64,000 nt of DNA, taken from contig NZ_CP168219.1 in the NCBI RefSeq assembly GCF_041714655.1, positions 558,001-622,000 of the forward strand. Direction: 5' to 3'. The DNA comes from Pseudoroseicyclus_A sp041714655. GTDB taxonomy: Bacteria; Pseudomonadota; Alphaproteobacteria; Rhodobacterales; Rhodobacteraceae. The translations under genes and the position numbers were made by a program. Of this stretch, positions 1-8,367 are shown piece by piece; within the stretch, counting starts at the first letter, position 1; each line of letters begins with the position of its first letter. Under the pieces are notes generated by a model. The model was given only the letters and a program-made list of their open reading frames with translations. It searched no databases and had not been told where the DNA came from.

Positions 1-261
1 GCGGGGCTGCCCTGGAGCGCCGCCGCCCGCTGGCTCATCTGGCTCGCCGCCTATGCGGTCGTCACCATCGCGCTCGGCTTCGCCACGGGCTGGTGGCCCT
101 ACGGGTTCCTGAACATGCCGGAGCTCGGCTGGGGCGAGTCGATCCGCAATCTCATCGGTTTCTTCGGAGCGTTCTGGCTGGCGGGGCTGGCGCTGGTCGC
201 CCTCGCCCGGGCGCTCGGGCGCTACGAGAGGCCGTCTTCGTCCAGCAGGGTCCGGCCCTGA
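1..261 (+). CDS. C-terminal end of a Pr6Pr-like integral membrane protein (partial)
   Basis: The window opens inside this gene, so the start is missing; 86 codons remain before a TGA. The visible part has two hydrophobic helices (about residues 10-30 and 47-69) separated by a short loop containing WWPYGFLNMPELGWG. A tryptophan/tyrosine-proline-tyrosine-type loop before a last helix is typical of the Pr6Pr family of bacterial membrane proteins, whose function is unknown. The 3' end overlaps the 3' end of the minus-strand DUF1491 gene by 40 bases, so the two genes converge. The family assignment is by resemblance only; it is certain only that this is a membrane protein tail. Confidence 0.55.
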   Translation, partial: AGLPWSAAARWLIWLAAYAVVTIALGFATGWWPYGFLNMPELGWGESIRNLIGFFGAFWLAGLALVALARALGRYERPSSSSRVRP

Positions 262-554
262 CGATCCTCGATCTCGATGACCCAGAGGTCCGGATCCATG
301 CCGCGCTGGCGGCGGGCGCTGTCGTCGACCTCCGCCTCCGGCCCCTCGGTAAGCAGCGTCCAGCCGCGGCTGTCGGTCTGGTAATCCCATGTTCGCTGGT
401 AGAGTTTCGCGGTGCCATCGAGCAGGGCCAGCTTCACCAGCACGGCGCCGGCGGTGTCGTCGCCGCGGGCGGTGACATAGGCCGGGATGCCGGCCAGCTC
501 GAGCCGCTTGCGGTAGGCGGCGACCCAGAGGCCGGTCGCCAGCCGCCCCTCCAT
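222..554 (-). CDS. DUF1491 family protein
   Basis: This 110-residue soluble protein resembles DUF1491, a small alphaproteobacterial family of unknown function. Recognisable parts are the start EGRLATGLWVAAYRKRLE, the middle GDDTAGAVLVKLALLDG and the tryptophan-rich YQRTWDY stretch. Its start codon overlaps the stop of era by one base at position 554, which implies translational coupling in an era-DUF1491 operon. In this group era is usually followed by this gene and then recO; here the next gene is instead a convergent membrane protein whose 3' end overlaps it. Confidence 0.85.
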   Translation of the reverse strand: MEGRLATGLWVAAYRKRLELAGIPAYVTARGDDTAGAVLVKLALLDGTAKLYQRTWDYQTDSRGWTLLTEGPEAEVDDSARRQRGMDPDLWVIEIEDRQGRTLLDEDGLS

Positions 555-1459
555 CAGGCGCCGTCCTTGAAGTCGAGCCCCATCTCGGAATAGCGCTCGC
601 TCTCTTCCAGCCAGTTCGGGCGGACCTTCACCTGCAGGAAGAGGTGGACCTTGCGGCCGAGGAACTCGTTCAGCTCCTCCCGCGCCGCCTTGGAGACGGC
701 CTTGATCGTCTCGCCGCCCTTGCCGAGGACGATGCCCTTGTGGCCGTCGCGCGCCACATAGATCACCTGGTCGATCCGTGCCGTGCCGTCGTCGCGCTCC
801 TGCCAGCTCTCGGTCTCGACCGTCAGCTCGTAGGGGAGCTCCTGATGGAGCCGGAGCGTCAGCTTCTCGCGGGTCATCTCGGAGGCGATCATGCGCAGCG
901 GCAGGTCGGCGATCTGGTCTTCCGGATAGAGCCAGGGGCTCTCGGGGAGCTGGTCGGCCAGCCAGAGCTTCAGATCCTCGCAGCCATGCCCGCGCTCGGC
1001 CGAGATGAGGAAGGTCCGCTCGAAGGCATAGAGCGCGTTCATCTTCTCGGTGAGGGCGAGGAGCGCCTCGGCCTTTACCTTGTCGATCTTGTTGACGGCG
1101 AGCGCCACGGGGCGGGGGCCGGCGACCTCGGCGAGCTTCTCGAGGATCGCCTCGACGCCGGGCGTCAGCCCGCGATGCGCCTCGATGAGGAGGACGATGA
1201 CATCGGCATCCCCGGCGCCGCCCCAGGCGGCGGCGACCATGGCGCGGTCGAGCCGGCGGCGGGGGCGGAAGAGCCCGGGCGTGTCGACGAAGACGATCTG
1301 CGCCTCGCCGGAGAGCGCCACGCCCCGGATCCGCGCCCGCGTCGTCTGCACCTTGTGGGTGACGATCGAGACCTTGGCCCCGACCATGCGGTTCATGAGC
1401 GTCGACTTGCCCGCATTGGGCTCGCCGATCAGGGCGACAAAACCGGCACGGCTGGGCAT
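554..1459 (-). CDS. era: GTPase Era, 16S rRNA-binding ribosome assembly factor
   Basis: Era is a GTPase that binds the 3' end of 16S rRNA and acts late in 30S subunit assembly. The 301 residues have the full G-domain set: Walker A GEPNAGKS at 12-19, DTPG at 59-62 and NKID at 123-126. The C-terminal KH domain carries the RNA-binding loop GKGGETIK near residue 250. Length matches the family. The usual rnc-lepB upstream neighbours are absent: repeat A and a regulator gene lie upstream, with DUF1491 overlapping downstream. A large open frame on the opposite strand over this gene is a composition shadow. Confidence 0.97.
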   Translation of the reverse strand: MPSRAGFVALIGEPNAGKSTLMNRMVGAKVSIVTHKVQTTRARIRGVALSGEAQIVFVDTPGLFRPRRRLDRAMVAAAWGGAGDADVIVLLIEAHRGLTPGVEAILEKLAEVAGPRPVALAVNKIDKVKAEALLALTEKMNALYAFERTFLISAERGHGCEDLKLWLADQLPESPWLYPEDQIADLPLRMIASEMTREKLTLRLHQELPYELTVETESWQERDDGTARIDQVIYVARDGHKGIVLGKGGETIKAVSKAAREELNEFLGRKVHLFLQVKVRPNWLEESERYSEMGLDFKDGA

Positions 1460-1534
1460 TGGGGGCTCCGGGGGCTTGAGATGGATGGCGGGGGATAGCC
1501 CTTGTGGCGGGGTTTGTGAAGGGCGGAGCGGCTG

Positions 1535-1620
1535 TTCAATGGAGCGCCTGCGGCGCGTTTCTTTGAGTACGGTGGAGGCTCTGCCTCCACACCTCCGAGG
1601 TATTTATGGCCAGATGAAAG
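1535..1620 (+). repeat. Dispersed intergenic repeat, copy A (full length)
   Basis: This copy has both hairpins of the family: GCGCCTGCGGCGC, then GGAGGC-TCT-GCCTCC. They are followed by a second CCTCCGAGG palindrome and the tail TATTTATGGCCAGATGAAAG. It lies between the end of the ArsR-type gene and the start of era. It ends eight bases from the arsR stop codon, so in the minus direction it could act as that gene's 3' end. Confidence 0.85.
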
Positions 1621-1628
1621 GGATCCGG

Positions 1629-1979
1629 TCAGGACGGGGGATCGGGGGTGGGGCTTTCGGGGGCGAGTTCGATCTCGAGGAAGCGCTCGAAGGCGTCGAG
1701 GTCGAGCGCCTCCATCATCCCGAAGCCGGCCATCCAGACGGAGGCTTCGCGCAGCGCCTCGGGCTCCAGCTTGCACCAGGTGATGCGGCCGCGCTTCTCG
1801 CGGGTGATGAGCCCGGCGCCGGCCAGCGCCGTCAGGTGCTTCGAGATGGCGGCGAGCGACATCTCGAAGGGGGCGGCCACGTCGGTGACCGCCATGTCAT
1901 CCTCCAGAAGCATGGTCAGGATCGCCCGCCGCGTCGGGTCGGCGAGGGCGGCAAAGACGATGTCGAGGGGCGGCGCCAT
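1629..1979 (-). CDS. ArsR/SdpR-type winged helix transcriptional regulator
   Basis: This 116-residue regulator has the winged-helix fold of the ArsR superfamily. The N-terminal signature is ALADPTRRAILTML, and the recognition-helix region is MSLAAISKHLTALAGAGLI followed by the wing REKRGRITWCKLEP. No metal-binding CxC pair is present, so it is more like the SdpR branch, which usually sits next to an SRPBCC/AHSA1 protein. No such partner is adjacent here: upstream is the divergent ATP synthase operon and downstream is era. Its target cannot be inferred. Confidence 0.85.
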   Translation of the reverse strand: MAPPLDIVFAALADPTRRAILTMLLEDDMAVTDVAAPFEMSLAAISKHLTALAGAGLITREKRGRITWCKLEPEALREASVWMAGFGMMEALDLDAFERFLEIELAPESPTPDPPS

Positions 1980-2115
1980 GCCGCCATTAGGGCCGGACGG
2001 GCGGAAACCTCAACCGAAAGGTTGAATGTCGTGGCGGGGAGGGGCGGGGGCTCCCGGGAGTGGAAACGCGAGGAAGTGACTATTTATTAGGGAGTTAGTG
2101 TCGGTTCCCCCGTGC

Positions 2116-2144
2116 TTGACTCACTGGCGTTCACAAACTAGCAA
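2116..2144 (+). promoter_or_regulatory. Candidate sigma-70 promoter of the ATP synthase F0 operon
   Basis: TTGACT at 2116-2121 matches the -35 consensus in five of six positions. After a 17-base spacer, TAGCAA at 2139-2144 is a weak -10 element. Transcription would start about 25 bases before the atpI start codon. It lies in the 195-base divergent gap between the ArsR-type gene and atpI. Confidence 0.4.
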
Positions 2145-2174
2145 CCGTTCTCGAAAACCGGATGCGGGACCCTC

Positions 2175-2510
2175 TTGTCAGACCCCAACCAAAGCGACGC
2201 CGACCGCCTCAAGGCTCTTGAGGACAGGCTGGCCCGTGCCGCGGGAAAGGAGCCGGAGAAGCCGCATCAGGAAGACCATTATTCGCAAGGGCAGATCGCC
2301 TGGCGGATGGTGATCGAACTCGTGGCCGGTCTGGCGATCGGCTTCGGCATCGGATACGGGCTCGACCGGCTTTTCGGCACGATGCCCATCTTTCTGGTGC
2401 TCTTCGTATTGTTTGGCCTCGCGGCCGGCATCAACGTGATGCTCCGCACGGCCAGAGAGATCGGCAACGGCGGGCAGGCGCCCAAAGGACAAGGGGATGA
2501 CAATGGCTGA
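2175..2510 (+). CDS. atpI: ATP synthase subunit I (AtpI/AtpZ family)
   Basis: AtpI is a small membrane protein that assists assembly of the subunit c ring and is not part of the finished enzyme. The 111 residues have a charged N-terminus, then two hydrophobic helices (about 42-62 and 68-90). The first carries the glycine-rich pattern AIGFGIGYGLD typical of the family. The start is a TTG codon with a purine-rich GCGGGA upstream; no ATG or GTG gives a sensible alternative. It overlaps atpB by 14 bases and heads the F0 operon, as usual in Rhodobacterales. Confidence 0.92.
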   Translation: MSDPNQSDADRLKALEDRLARAAGKEPEKPHQEDHYSQGQIAWRMVIELVAGLAIGFGIGYGLDRLFGTMPIFLVLFVLFGLAAGINVMLRTAREIGNGGQAPKGQGDDNG

Positions 2511-3252
2511 GCCGTCGGCAGAGGGCGAACTCGTCTTTCACCCGCTCGACCAGTTCATCGTCGAGCCGCTCTTCGGGGACGGCCCCGTCCGCTGGTTCAC
2601 CCTGACCAACGTCACGCTCTGGATGGCCCTGACCGTCCTCGCGATCGTGCTCCTTCTCGTCATCGGCACCCGCGGCCGGGCCATGGTGCCCTCCCGCGTG
2701 CAATCGGCGGCCGAGATGCTCTACGGCTTCACCTACAAGATGGTGGAAGACGTCGCGGGCAAGGACGGGCTGCGCTACTTCCCCTATATCATGACGCTGT
2801 TCGTCTTCATCCTCTTCGCGAACGTGCTGGGGCTGATCCCGACGAGCTTCGCCACCACCAGCCATATCGCCGTGACCGGCGTCCTGGCGCTGGCGGTGTT
2901 TCTCAGCGTCACCATTCTCGGCTTCGTCAAGAACGGCACGGCCTTCCTCGGGCTCTTCTGGGTCTCCTCGGCGCCGCTGGCGCTCCGGCCGATCCTCGCG
3001 GTGATCGAGCTGATCTCCTATTTCGTGCGGCCCGTGAGCCACTCGATCCGGCTTGGCGGCAACATCATGGCCGGCCACGCCGTCATGAAGGTCTTCGCCG
3101 GCTTCGCCGCCATCGCGGTGATCTCGCCGCTCTCTGTGCTCGCCATCACGGCGATCTACGGGCTCGAAGTGCTGGTGGCCTGCATCCAGGCCTATGTCTT
3201 CGCCATCCTCACCTGCGTCTATCTGAAGGACGCGCTGCATCCGGGCCACTGA
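2497..3252 (+). CDS. atpB: ATP synthase F0 subunit a
   Basis: Subunit a forms the two proton half-channels beside the c ring in the inner membrane. The 251 residues contain five or six membrane segments. The essential arginine is R185 in SHSIRLGGNIMAGH, the counterpart of E. coli aR210. Two starts are possible (2497 and 2503), both in the tail of atpI behind AAGGGG; the longer is listed. The operon continues with atpE 50 bases downstream. Confidence 0.97.
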   Translation: MTMAEPSAEGELVFHPLDQFIVEPLFGDGPVRWFTLTNVTLWMALTVLAIVLLLVIGTRGRAMVPSRVQSAAEMLYGFTYKMVEDVAGKDGLRYFPYIMTLFVFILFANVLGLIPTSFATTSHIAVTGVLALAVFLSVTILGFVKNGTAFLGLFWVSSAPLALRPILAVIELISYFVRPVSHSIRLGGNIMAGHAVMKVFAGFAAIAVISPLSVLAITAIYGLEVLVACIQAYVFAILTCVYLKDALHPGH

Positions 3253-3302
3253 CGGGCCGGGCAGACCCAACGACATCCATTCCATCCTCAAGGAGTAAGA
3301 TC

Positions 3303-3539
3303 ATGGAAGGCAATATCGCAGAAATGGGCCAGCTCATCGGCGCCGGCCTCGCCGCCATCGGTTCGGGCACCGCCGCCATCGGTGTGGGCCACGTCGCGGG
3401 CAACTACCTCGCCGGCGCCCTGCGCAACCCCTCTGCCGCGGCCAGCCAGACCGCCACGCTCTTCATCGGCATCGCCTTTGCCGAAGCGCTCGGCATCTTC
3501 GCCTTCCTCGTCGCCCTCCTGCTGATGTTCGCCGTCTAA
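3303..3539 (+). CDS. atpE: ATP synthase F0 subunit c
   Basis: This is the proteolipid whose oligomeric ring rotates as protons cross the membrane. The 78 residues form a helical hairpin: helix one is rich in glycine and alanine, the polar loop is RNP at 41-43, and helix two carries the proton-carrying glutamate E61 in FAEALGIF. An AAGGAG ribosome binding site lies eight bases before the ATG. A strong hairpin follows the gene and may let this subunit, needed in many copies, be expressed above its neighbours. Confidence 0.98.
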   Translation: MEGNIAEMGQLIGAGLAAIGSGTAAIGVGHVAGNYLAGALRNPSAAASQTATLFIGIAFAEALGIFAFLVALLLMFAV

Positions 3540-3568
3540 GAGAGCCTTCACAGGCAACTCCTTGACGG

Positions 3569-3597
3569 GGCCGGGGGCGCGACGCGCGCGCCCGGCC
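3569..3597 (+). promoter_or_regulatory. Intercistronic hairpin between atpE and atpF'
   Basis: GGCCGGG (3569-3575) pairs with CCCGGCC (3591-3597), and the inner bases extend the stem by five more pairs across one G-G mismatch, leaving a three-base loop. No T tract follows and co-oriented F0 genes continue downstream, so an RNA-stabilising or processing element is more likely than a full terminator. Confidence 0.55.
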
Positions 3598-3619
3598 TGA
3601 CATTTACCCGGAGGCGGAC

Positions 3620-4231
3620 ATGGAAGAAGACGTCATCGACGAGGTCATCGACCACGAGGCCGGCGAGCATGTCGAGGGCGGCATCAACGCACTCGGCGAG
3701 CCCGGCCATCTCGAAGGCGAGACGGTCGCGCATGCGGCCGAGACGGGCATGCCCCAGCTCGACTTCTCGACCTTTCCCAACCAGATCTTCTGGCTGGCCA
3801 TCACCCTTCTGGTGATCTACTTCATCCTGTCCCGCATCGCCCTGCCGCGCATCGGCTCGGTGCTGGCGGAACGGGCCGGGACGATCACCAAGGATCTCGC
3901 CTCCGCCGAGGAACTGAAATCCAAGGCGCAGGAGGCCGAGGCCTCCTACGAGAAGGCGCTGGCCGAGGCCCGCTCCGAAGCGAACCGCATTGCGGAAGAG
4001 GCCCGGGCCGAGATCCAGGCCGAGCTGAAGACCGAGCTGGACAAGGCCGATGCCGAGATCGCCGCCCGCGCCGCCGAGAGCGCGAAGGAGATCGAGGCGA
4101 TCCGCGCCGAGGCCAAGGAGGCCGCCGCCGAGGTGGCCCGCGAGACGGCCCGCGAGATCGTCGCCTCCTTCGGGGCCGGCGCCGATCCGTCGAAGGCCGC
4201 TGCGGCGGTCGATGCAAGGGTGAAGGGATAA
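3620..4231 (+). CDS. atpF': ATP synthase F0 subunit b'
   Basis: The b' subunit pairs with b to form the peripheral stalk that holds F1 against the rotor; a distinct b' is found in alphaproteobacteria and photosynthetic lineages. The 203 residues begin with an acidic extension of about 45 residues. Then comes PQLDFSTFPNQIFWLA, a single membrane helix (about 57-75) and a long alanine/glutamate coiled coil to the C-terminus. A CGGAGG ribosome binding site precedes the ATG. It ends four bases before atpF. Confidence 0.95.
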   Translation: MEEDVIDEVIDHEAGEHVEGGINALGEPGHLEGETVAHAAETGMPQLDFSTFPNQIFWLAITLLVIYFILSRIALPRIGSVLAERAGTITKDLASAEELKSKAQEAEASYEKALAEARSEANRIAEEARAEIQAELKTELDKADAEIAARAAESAKEIEAIRAEAKEAAAEVARETAREIVASFGAGADPSKAAAAVDARVKG

Positions 4232-4235
4232 CGCC

Positions 4236-4832
4236 ATGCGCAAGCTCATGATCTCTGCCCCCGCACTCTTCGCCGCCGCGCCGCTCTGGGCGCAGGAGGC
4301 GGCGGAAGAGGCGACGGTGAGCGAAGGCGGACACGACGCCTTCCTGTCGCTCTACAACACCGACTTCGTGGTGCTGCTGGCGTTCATCGTCTTCATCGGC
4401 GTGCTGCTCTACTTCCGCGTGCCGCGCATGATCGGCAAGATGCTCGACGCCCGCGGCGAGACCATCAAGTCCGAGCTCGAAGAGGCCCGCGCCCTCCGCG
4501 AGGAGGCCCAGGCCCTGCTCGCCTCCTACGAGCGCAAGCACAAGGAGGTCGAGGCCCAGGCGGAGCGCATCGTCGCCAATGCGAAATCCGAGGCGGCCGA
4601 CGCCGCCGAGGCCGCGAAGGCGGAGATCGCCAGCTCGGTCGCCCGCAAGCTGGCCGGCGCCGAGGAGCAGATCGAGAGCGCCCGCGCCGCGGCGATCCGC
4701 GAGGTGCGCGACAGCGCCGTCGCCATCGCCATGGCTGCGGCCCGCGAGGTGATTGCCGATCACGTCGGCAAGTCCGAGGGCTCGAGGCTCATCGACGAGT
4801 CGATCGGCACCGTGGAGCAGAAGCTGCACTGA
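4236..4832 (+). CDS. atpF: ATP synthase F0 subunit b
   Basis: Subunit b is the partner of b' in the peripheral stalk. The 198 residues start with a hydrophobic, signal-like segment ending near LWAQ (about 20). A membrane helix follows at about 42-62 (FVVLLAFIVFIGVLLYF), then VPRMIGKMLDARG and a long charged coiled coil. It is the last gene of the operon, closed by a terminator 28 bases downstream. The F1 genes (atpHAGDC) are not in the window, as expected for the split arrangement of alphaproteobacteria. Confidence 0.95.
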   Translation: MRKLMISAPALFAAAPLWAQEAAEEATVSEGGHDAFLSLYNTDFVVLLAFIVFIGVLLYFRVPRMIGKMLDARGETIKSELEEARALREEAQALLASYERKHKEVEAQAERIVANAKSEAADAAEAAKAEIASSVARKLAGAEEQIESARAAAIREVRDSAVAIAMAAAREVIADHVGKSEGSRLIDESIGTVEQKLH

Positions 4833-4860
4833 CCGCGGCGATCTCTCGCCGGACATTATC

Positions 4861-4888
4861 AAGGGGCGCTTTTCGGGGCGCCCCTTTT
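4861..4888 (+). terminator. Bidirectional terminator between atpF and the amine oxidase gene
   Basis: AAGGGGCGC pairs perfectly with GCGCCCCTT across an eight-base loop and is followed by TTCT. Read on the minus strand, the hairpin is also followed by a pyrimidine-rich stretch. It separates two convergent genes. Confidence 0.85.
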
Positions 4889-4892
4889 CTCG

Positions 4893-6122
4893 TCAGGCGC
4901 CGAGGAGCGCCGCCGCCACCGCCTCGCCCGACAGCCGCGCCCCGCCGCAGGTCTGCATGAGCGGCCCGGCGAGATGCTCGCCGGCGAAGAAGATCTTCTC
5001 CGCCAGCGGCTCGGCAAGCACGCCCCGCGCCCCCGCCCGCCCCGGCCGCGCCGCCGCATAGGCGCCCCGCACCCAGCGCTCGCCGCTCCATCGGGTCATG
5101 TGGCCGCGGGTGACGGCCCGGCGCAGGTCGCTGCCGAAGATCGCCGCCAGCCGGTCGGTGGCGAAATCGACGGCCGCCGCCTCGCCGGCCGCCTCCATCT
5201 CCCAGGCGAAGTCGCCACCGACGAAGCCGACCATGAGGTCGAGATCGAAGGGGAAGGCGAGGAAGAAGATGTCGTGCCGCGCATGGCGCTCGATCAGTAG
5301 GTCGTCGAAGGGTTTCAGGCCGAGCCGCTCTCCCTCCACCATCAGCGGGATCTTGGTGAGCAGCCCCATCGGCAGGTCATGTGCCGCCTCCAGATGCCGC
5401 TCGGGGAGCGGCGGGTCGAAGGCGATCTCCTCGAAAGCCAGAACGGCGGGGGAGGCGGTGACGATGCAGTGCTGCGCCCGGATCGTGCCGAAGTCTCCCT
5501 CGACGGTGACGCCCGCCCCGCCCCAGCGGATGCAGCGGACGGGGGCCTCCAGCGTCACCGGCACGCCGATCCCGAATCGCGCGACGAGCGCCCCGAAGCC
5601 CTCCTTCGTGAAGTAGTTCGGGTCCAGATCGGCGGCCGCCCGGAAATCGGCGATGGAGATCTCGTCATCGTCCTGGGCGAAATCCATCGGCCCCGCGAAG
5701 GTCGAGGCGGCGCGATGCGCATGGGCCTCGGTCAGGAGCGACGACAGCCGGTCGTCGCCCGATCCGTCATATGCGTCCAGCGCAGCGGCGAGCTCCGCCT
5801 CCGCGCGCCCCATCTCGGCCAGCTGCTCGGGGGTGGCCTTCAGTGCCCCATGGTAGAGATGGTCGAGCGACATCTCGTGATGATGGAGCGTCCAGCCCGC
5901 TTCCTCGGCCTCGGGGAAATAGGGGTTGCGGTCCGCCGCATGGAGCCAGGCGCAGCCCACGTCGAAGGGCAGGCCGAACCAGTCCGACGTCGTCCAGGCC
6001 CGCCCGCCGATCCGCCCCATCGCCTCCAGCACCATGACGGATTTCCCGCCCGCCTTCAGCGCCTTCGCCGCCGCCAGCCCCGCCGAGCCGGCGCCGATCA
6101 CCACCACATCGTAATCGCTCAT
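4893..6122 (-). CDS. FAD-dependent amine oxidase / flavin monooxygenase-like protein
   Basis: This 409-residue flavoprotein belongs to the monoamine/polyamine oxidase superfamily. The N-terminus carries the dinucleotide-binding motif GAGSAG at 10-15 (VVVIGAGSAGLAAAKAL) and the following EAMGRIGGRAWT, the RxGGR signature of the group. Near the C-terminus, FFAGEHLAGPLMQTCGGA is the second FAD contact. These oxidases act on amines, amino acids or polyamines; the substrate cannot be read from the sequence. No export signal is visible. It stands alone between the ATP synthase terminator and repeat B. Confidence 0.88.
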   Translation of the reverse strand: MSDYDVVVIGAGSAGLAAAKALKAGGKSVMVLEAMGRIGGRAWTTSDWFGLPFDVGCAWLHAADRNPYFPEAEEAGWTLHHHEMSLDHLYHGALKATPEQLAEMGRAEAELAAALDAYDGSGDDRLSSLLTEAHAHRAASTFAGPMDFAQDDDEISIADFRAAADLDPNYFTKEGFGALVARFGIGVPVTLEAPVRCIRWGGAGVTVEGDFGTIRAQHCIVTASPAVLAFEEIAFDPPLPERHLEAAHDLPMGLLTKIPLMVEGERLGLKPFDDLLIERHARHDIFFLAFPFDLDLMVGFVGGDFAWEMEAAGEAAAVDFATDRLAAIFGSDLRRAVTRGHMTRWSGERWVRGAYAAARPGRAGARGVLAEPLAEKIFFAGEHLAGPLMQTCGGARLSGEAVAAALLGA

Positions 6123-6200
6123 GTGAATGCCTCAGCAAAATTGAATGCCGGAAACATCCAACGGCCGCCGCGCCCCCGTCCAGAAAAATCGCCCCCATGT

Positions 6201-6284
6201 CTTTGCTCCAGAAAATCCTGGGGGTTTGGGGGCAAAGCCCCCATTACACTGAAAGGAATGCGCCGCAGGCGCTCTGCTGAATAA
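6201..6284 (-). repeat. Dispersed intergenic repeat, copy B (full length)
   Basis: The minus strand shows the family order: GAGCGCCTGCGGCGC, then GGGGGC-TTT-GCCCCC, then CCCCCAGGATTTTCTGG. It fills most of the 175-base gap between the amine oxidase start and the end of the following minus-strand gene. Confidence 0.8.
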
Positions 6285-6297
6285 CCCTGACCGGGCC

Positions 6298-8367
6298 CTA
6301 CAGCCGCCGCCCCTCGCGGATCCAGGCGGCCAGCACCAGCCCGGCGGCGAGCAGCAGGAAGGCCCAGGCCGGCAGGAGCGGCGAGACCCGCAGGTCCGTC
6401 GCCCGGTAGGCGCCGCGCGGGGTGATGCCGATCCAGCCGCGGCCGGCGGCCGGGCGGCCGGGGCGCACCTCGCGGAGGGACGGCAGGCCGTCCGACACCG
6501 GCACTACGGCGCCGCCGGTCTCGGCCAAAAGGGGCTCCAGCGCGGCGCCGGAGGCGATGGTCTCCTCGAACTCCCGCGGCGCGGCGGGGCCGAGGGCGAT
6601 CACCGTCTCCTCCTCGCCGTCGGAGAGCCGGTAGAGCCCCATCTCCGGCGCCTCCCAAAGGGCCTCGAACCGGCCGGGGGAGACCTCCTCCAGCACGACG
6701 TCGCTCGACGTGCCGTCCGGGCCCGTCACGGTGACGGGCGGCGTCTCCTCCGCCATCGTGCGGCGGATGATGCGCATGGTCTGACCGGAGGGCTCGGCCC
6801 AGAGGCTCTCCTCCTCAAGTTCGGGCTCCTTCATCAGCCAATGCGCGAGGCGGCGGAGCAGCTCCTGCTGGGGCCCGCCGCCCTCGTAGCCCCTGTCCCA
6901 GAGCCAGGCCTGGTCCGAGGCGAGAAGGGCAACGCGCCCTTCGCCGACGCGGCTGAGCACCAGAAGCGGCTGGCCCTCCTCGCCCTCCATGACGATCTCG
7001 GTGCCCGGCACCGGCTCGACCTCCACCTGGCGGAACCAGCGGCCCCAGGTCGGGTCGTCCTCCACCGTCTCGTTGGCGCCGTCCAGCGCCGCAGTGACCG
7101 GATGGCGCAGCCCCGGCGCCGTCAGGCGGGGCGCGAAGGCGTTCTCCACCAGCCGCGCGGTTGGCGCAGCGGGCAGGACGAAGCCGAGCGGCGAGCGGTA
7201 GATCGAGGCGGCGCCGGCATATTCGGGGCCGGAGGCGACAAGGATGGCGCCGCCGTAGCGCACGTAATTGGCGATATTCTCGAAGTATTCCGTCGGCAGG
7301 ATGCCGCGCCGCGAGTAGCGGTCGAAGACGATGAGGTCGAATTCGTCGATCTTTTCGAGGAACAGCTCGCGGGTCGGGAAGGCGATGAGCGAGAGCTCAT
7401 CCACCGGCACGCCGTCCTGCTTCTCCGGCGGCCTCAGGATCGTGAAATGCACGAGGTCGACGGCGGCATCGGCCTTCAGGAGGTTCCGCCAGGTTCGCTC
7501 GCCCGCATGGGGCTCGCCGGAGACGAGCAGCACCCGCAGCCGGTCGCGCACGCCGTTGATCTGCACGACGGCCTCGTTGTTGCGGCCAGTCAGCTCGCCC
7601 TCGACCACGGGGGTCGAGAACTGCAGCACGTTCATGCCGCCATGCGGCAGGGTCAGCGGCAGGTCGACATCCTCGCCGGCCGGCACCTCGAACTGCAGCG
7701 GCTCCGCCCCGTCGATCGAGATCGAGAGCGGGATGGATCCGCCATCGTCCGGCGCGGCGCCCTGATCCTCCAGCCGGAGCGTCAGCGAGATCTGCTCTCC
7801 GAGAATGGCGAAATCGGGGGCGTTCCTCACGATGAGCCGCCGGTCCCAATCCTCCGGCTCGCCGGTGAGGAGGAGATGCGTCGGCGCCGGCAGCACCGGC
7901 GCCCGCTCGAGGTCATGGAGCCGCCCGTCGGAGAGGAGCACCACGCCGGCAATGCGGCCCATCGGCTCCTCGGCGATGGCCTCGGTGAGGGCGGTCATCA
8001 GGAGCGTGCCGGAATCCTCCTCGCCGTCGCCGATGGTCACGACGCGCAGCTCGGTATTCTCGCGGGCCGCGACGGCGCGGCGGAGATGGGCGAGCGCCTC
8101 CTCATTCTGGTCGGGGCGGGTGGCGATGCGCTGGCTGGCGCTCTCGTCCACCACCGCGATGACGATATCGGAGAGCGCCTGCCGCTCCTCCTCCTGCAGG
8201 GAGGGGCCGGAGAGCGCGAGGACGAGCACGGCGGCGGCGAGGCCGCGGAAGAGCGCGCCCCGCTGGCGGCGCCAGAGCGACAGGACGAGGCCGAGGAGCC
8301 CGAGCGCGGCGGCCACCCAGACGACGGGCCAGGTGAGAAGCGGGTCGAAGATCAGCGTGCCGGTCAT
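6298..8367 (-). CDS. Membrane protein with a VWA-like / class I GATase-like core, MoxR operon
   Basis: This 689-residue protein is anchored by two N-terminal hydrophobic helices (within residues 1-55) and one near the C-terminus (WAFLLLAAGLVLAAWI). Between them is a large exported region. Residues near 67-80 read DIVIAVVDESASQ, a DxSxS-like metal-site motif of von Willebrand A folds. A later part (LIVFDRYSRRGILP ... GGAILVASGPEYAG) resembles the GATase-like domain found in such proteins, without catalytic residues I can identify. Its ATG overlaps the stop of the DUF4159 gene (ATGA), so it is the last gene of the moxR operon. Confidence 0.75.
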   Translation of the reverse strand: MTGTLIFDPLLTWPVVWVAAALGLLGLVLSLWRRQRGALFRGLAAAVLVLALSGPSLQEEERQALSDIVIAVVDESASQRIATRPDQNEEALAHLRRAVAARENTELRVVTIGDGEEDSGTLLMTALTEAIAEEPMGRIAGVVLLSDGRLHDLERAPVLPAPTHLLLTGEPEDWDRRLIVRNAPDFAILGEQISLTLRLEDQGAAPDDGGSIPLSISIDGAEPLQFEVPAGEDVDLPLTLPHGGMNVLQFSTPVVEGELTGRNNEAVVQINGVRDRLRVLLVSGEPHAGERTWRNLLKADAAVDLVHFTILRPPEKQDGVPVDELSLIAFPTRELFLEKIDEFDLIVFDRYSRRGILPTEYFENIANYVRYGGAILVASGPEYAGAASIYRSPLGFVLPAAPTARLVENAFAPRLTAPGLRHPVTAALDGANETVEDDPTWGRWFRQVEVEPVPGTEIVMEGEEGQPLLVLSRVGEGRVALLASDQAWLWDRGYEGGGPQQELLRRLAHWLMKEPELEEESLWAEPSGQTMRIIRRTMAEETPPVTVTGPDGTSSDVVLEEVSPGRFEALWEAPEMGLYRLSDGEEETVIALGPAAPREFEETIASGAALEPLLAETGGAVVPVSDGLPSLREVRPGRPAAGRGWIGITPRGAYRATDLRVSPLLPAWAFLLLAAGLVLAAWIREGRRL

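Noticed and set aside
644..1498. A 284-codon plus-strand frame opposite era
   Set aside because: Shadow of the Era coding strand in a high-GC genome; the sequence has no motif.
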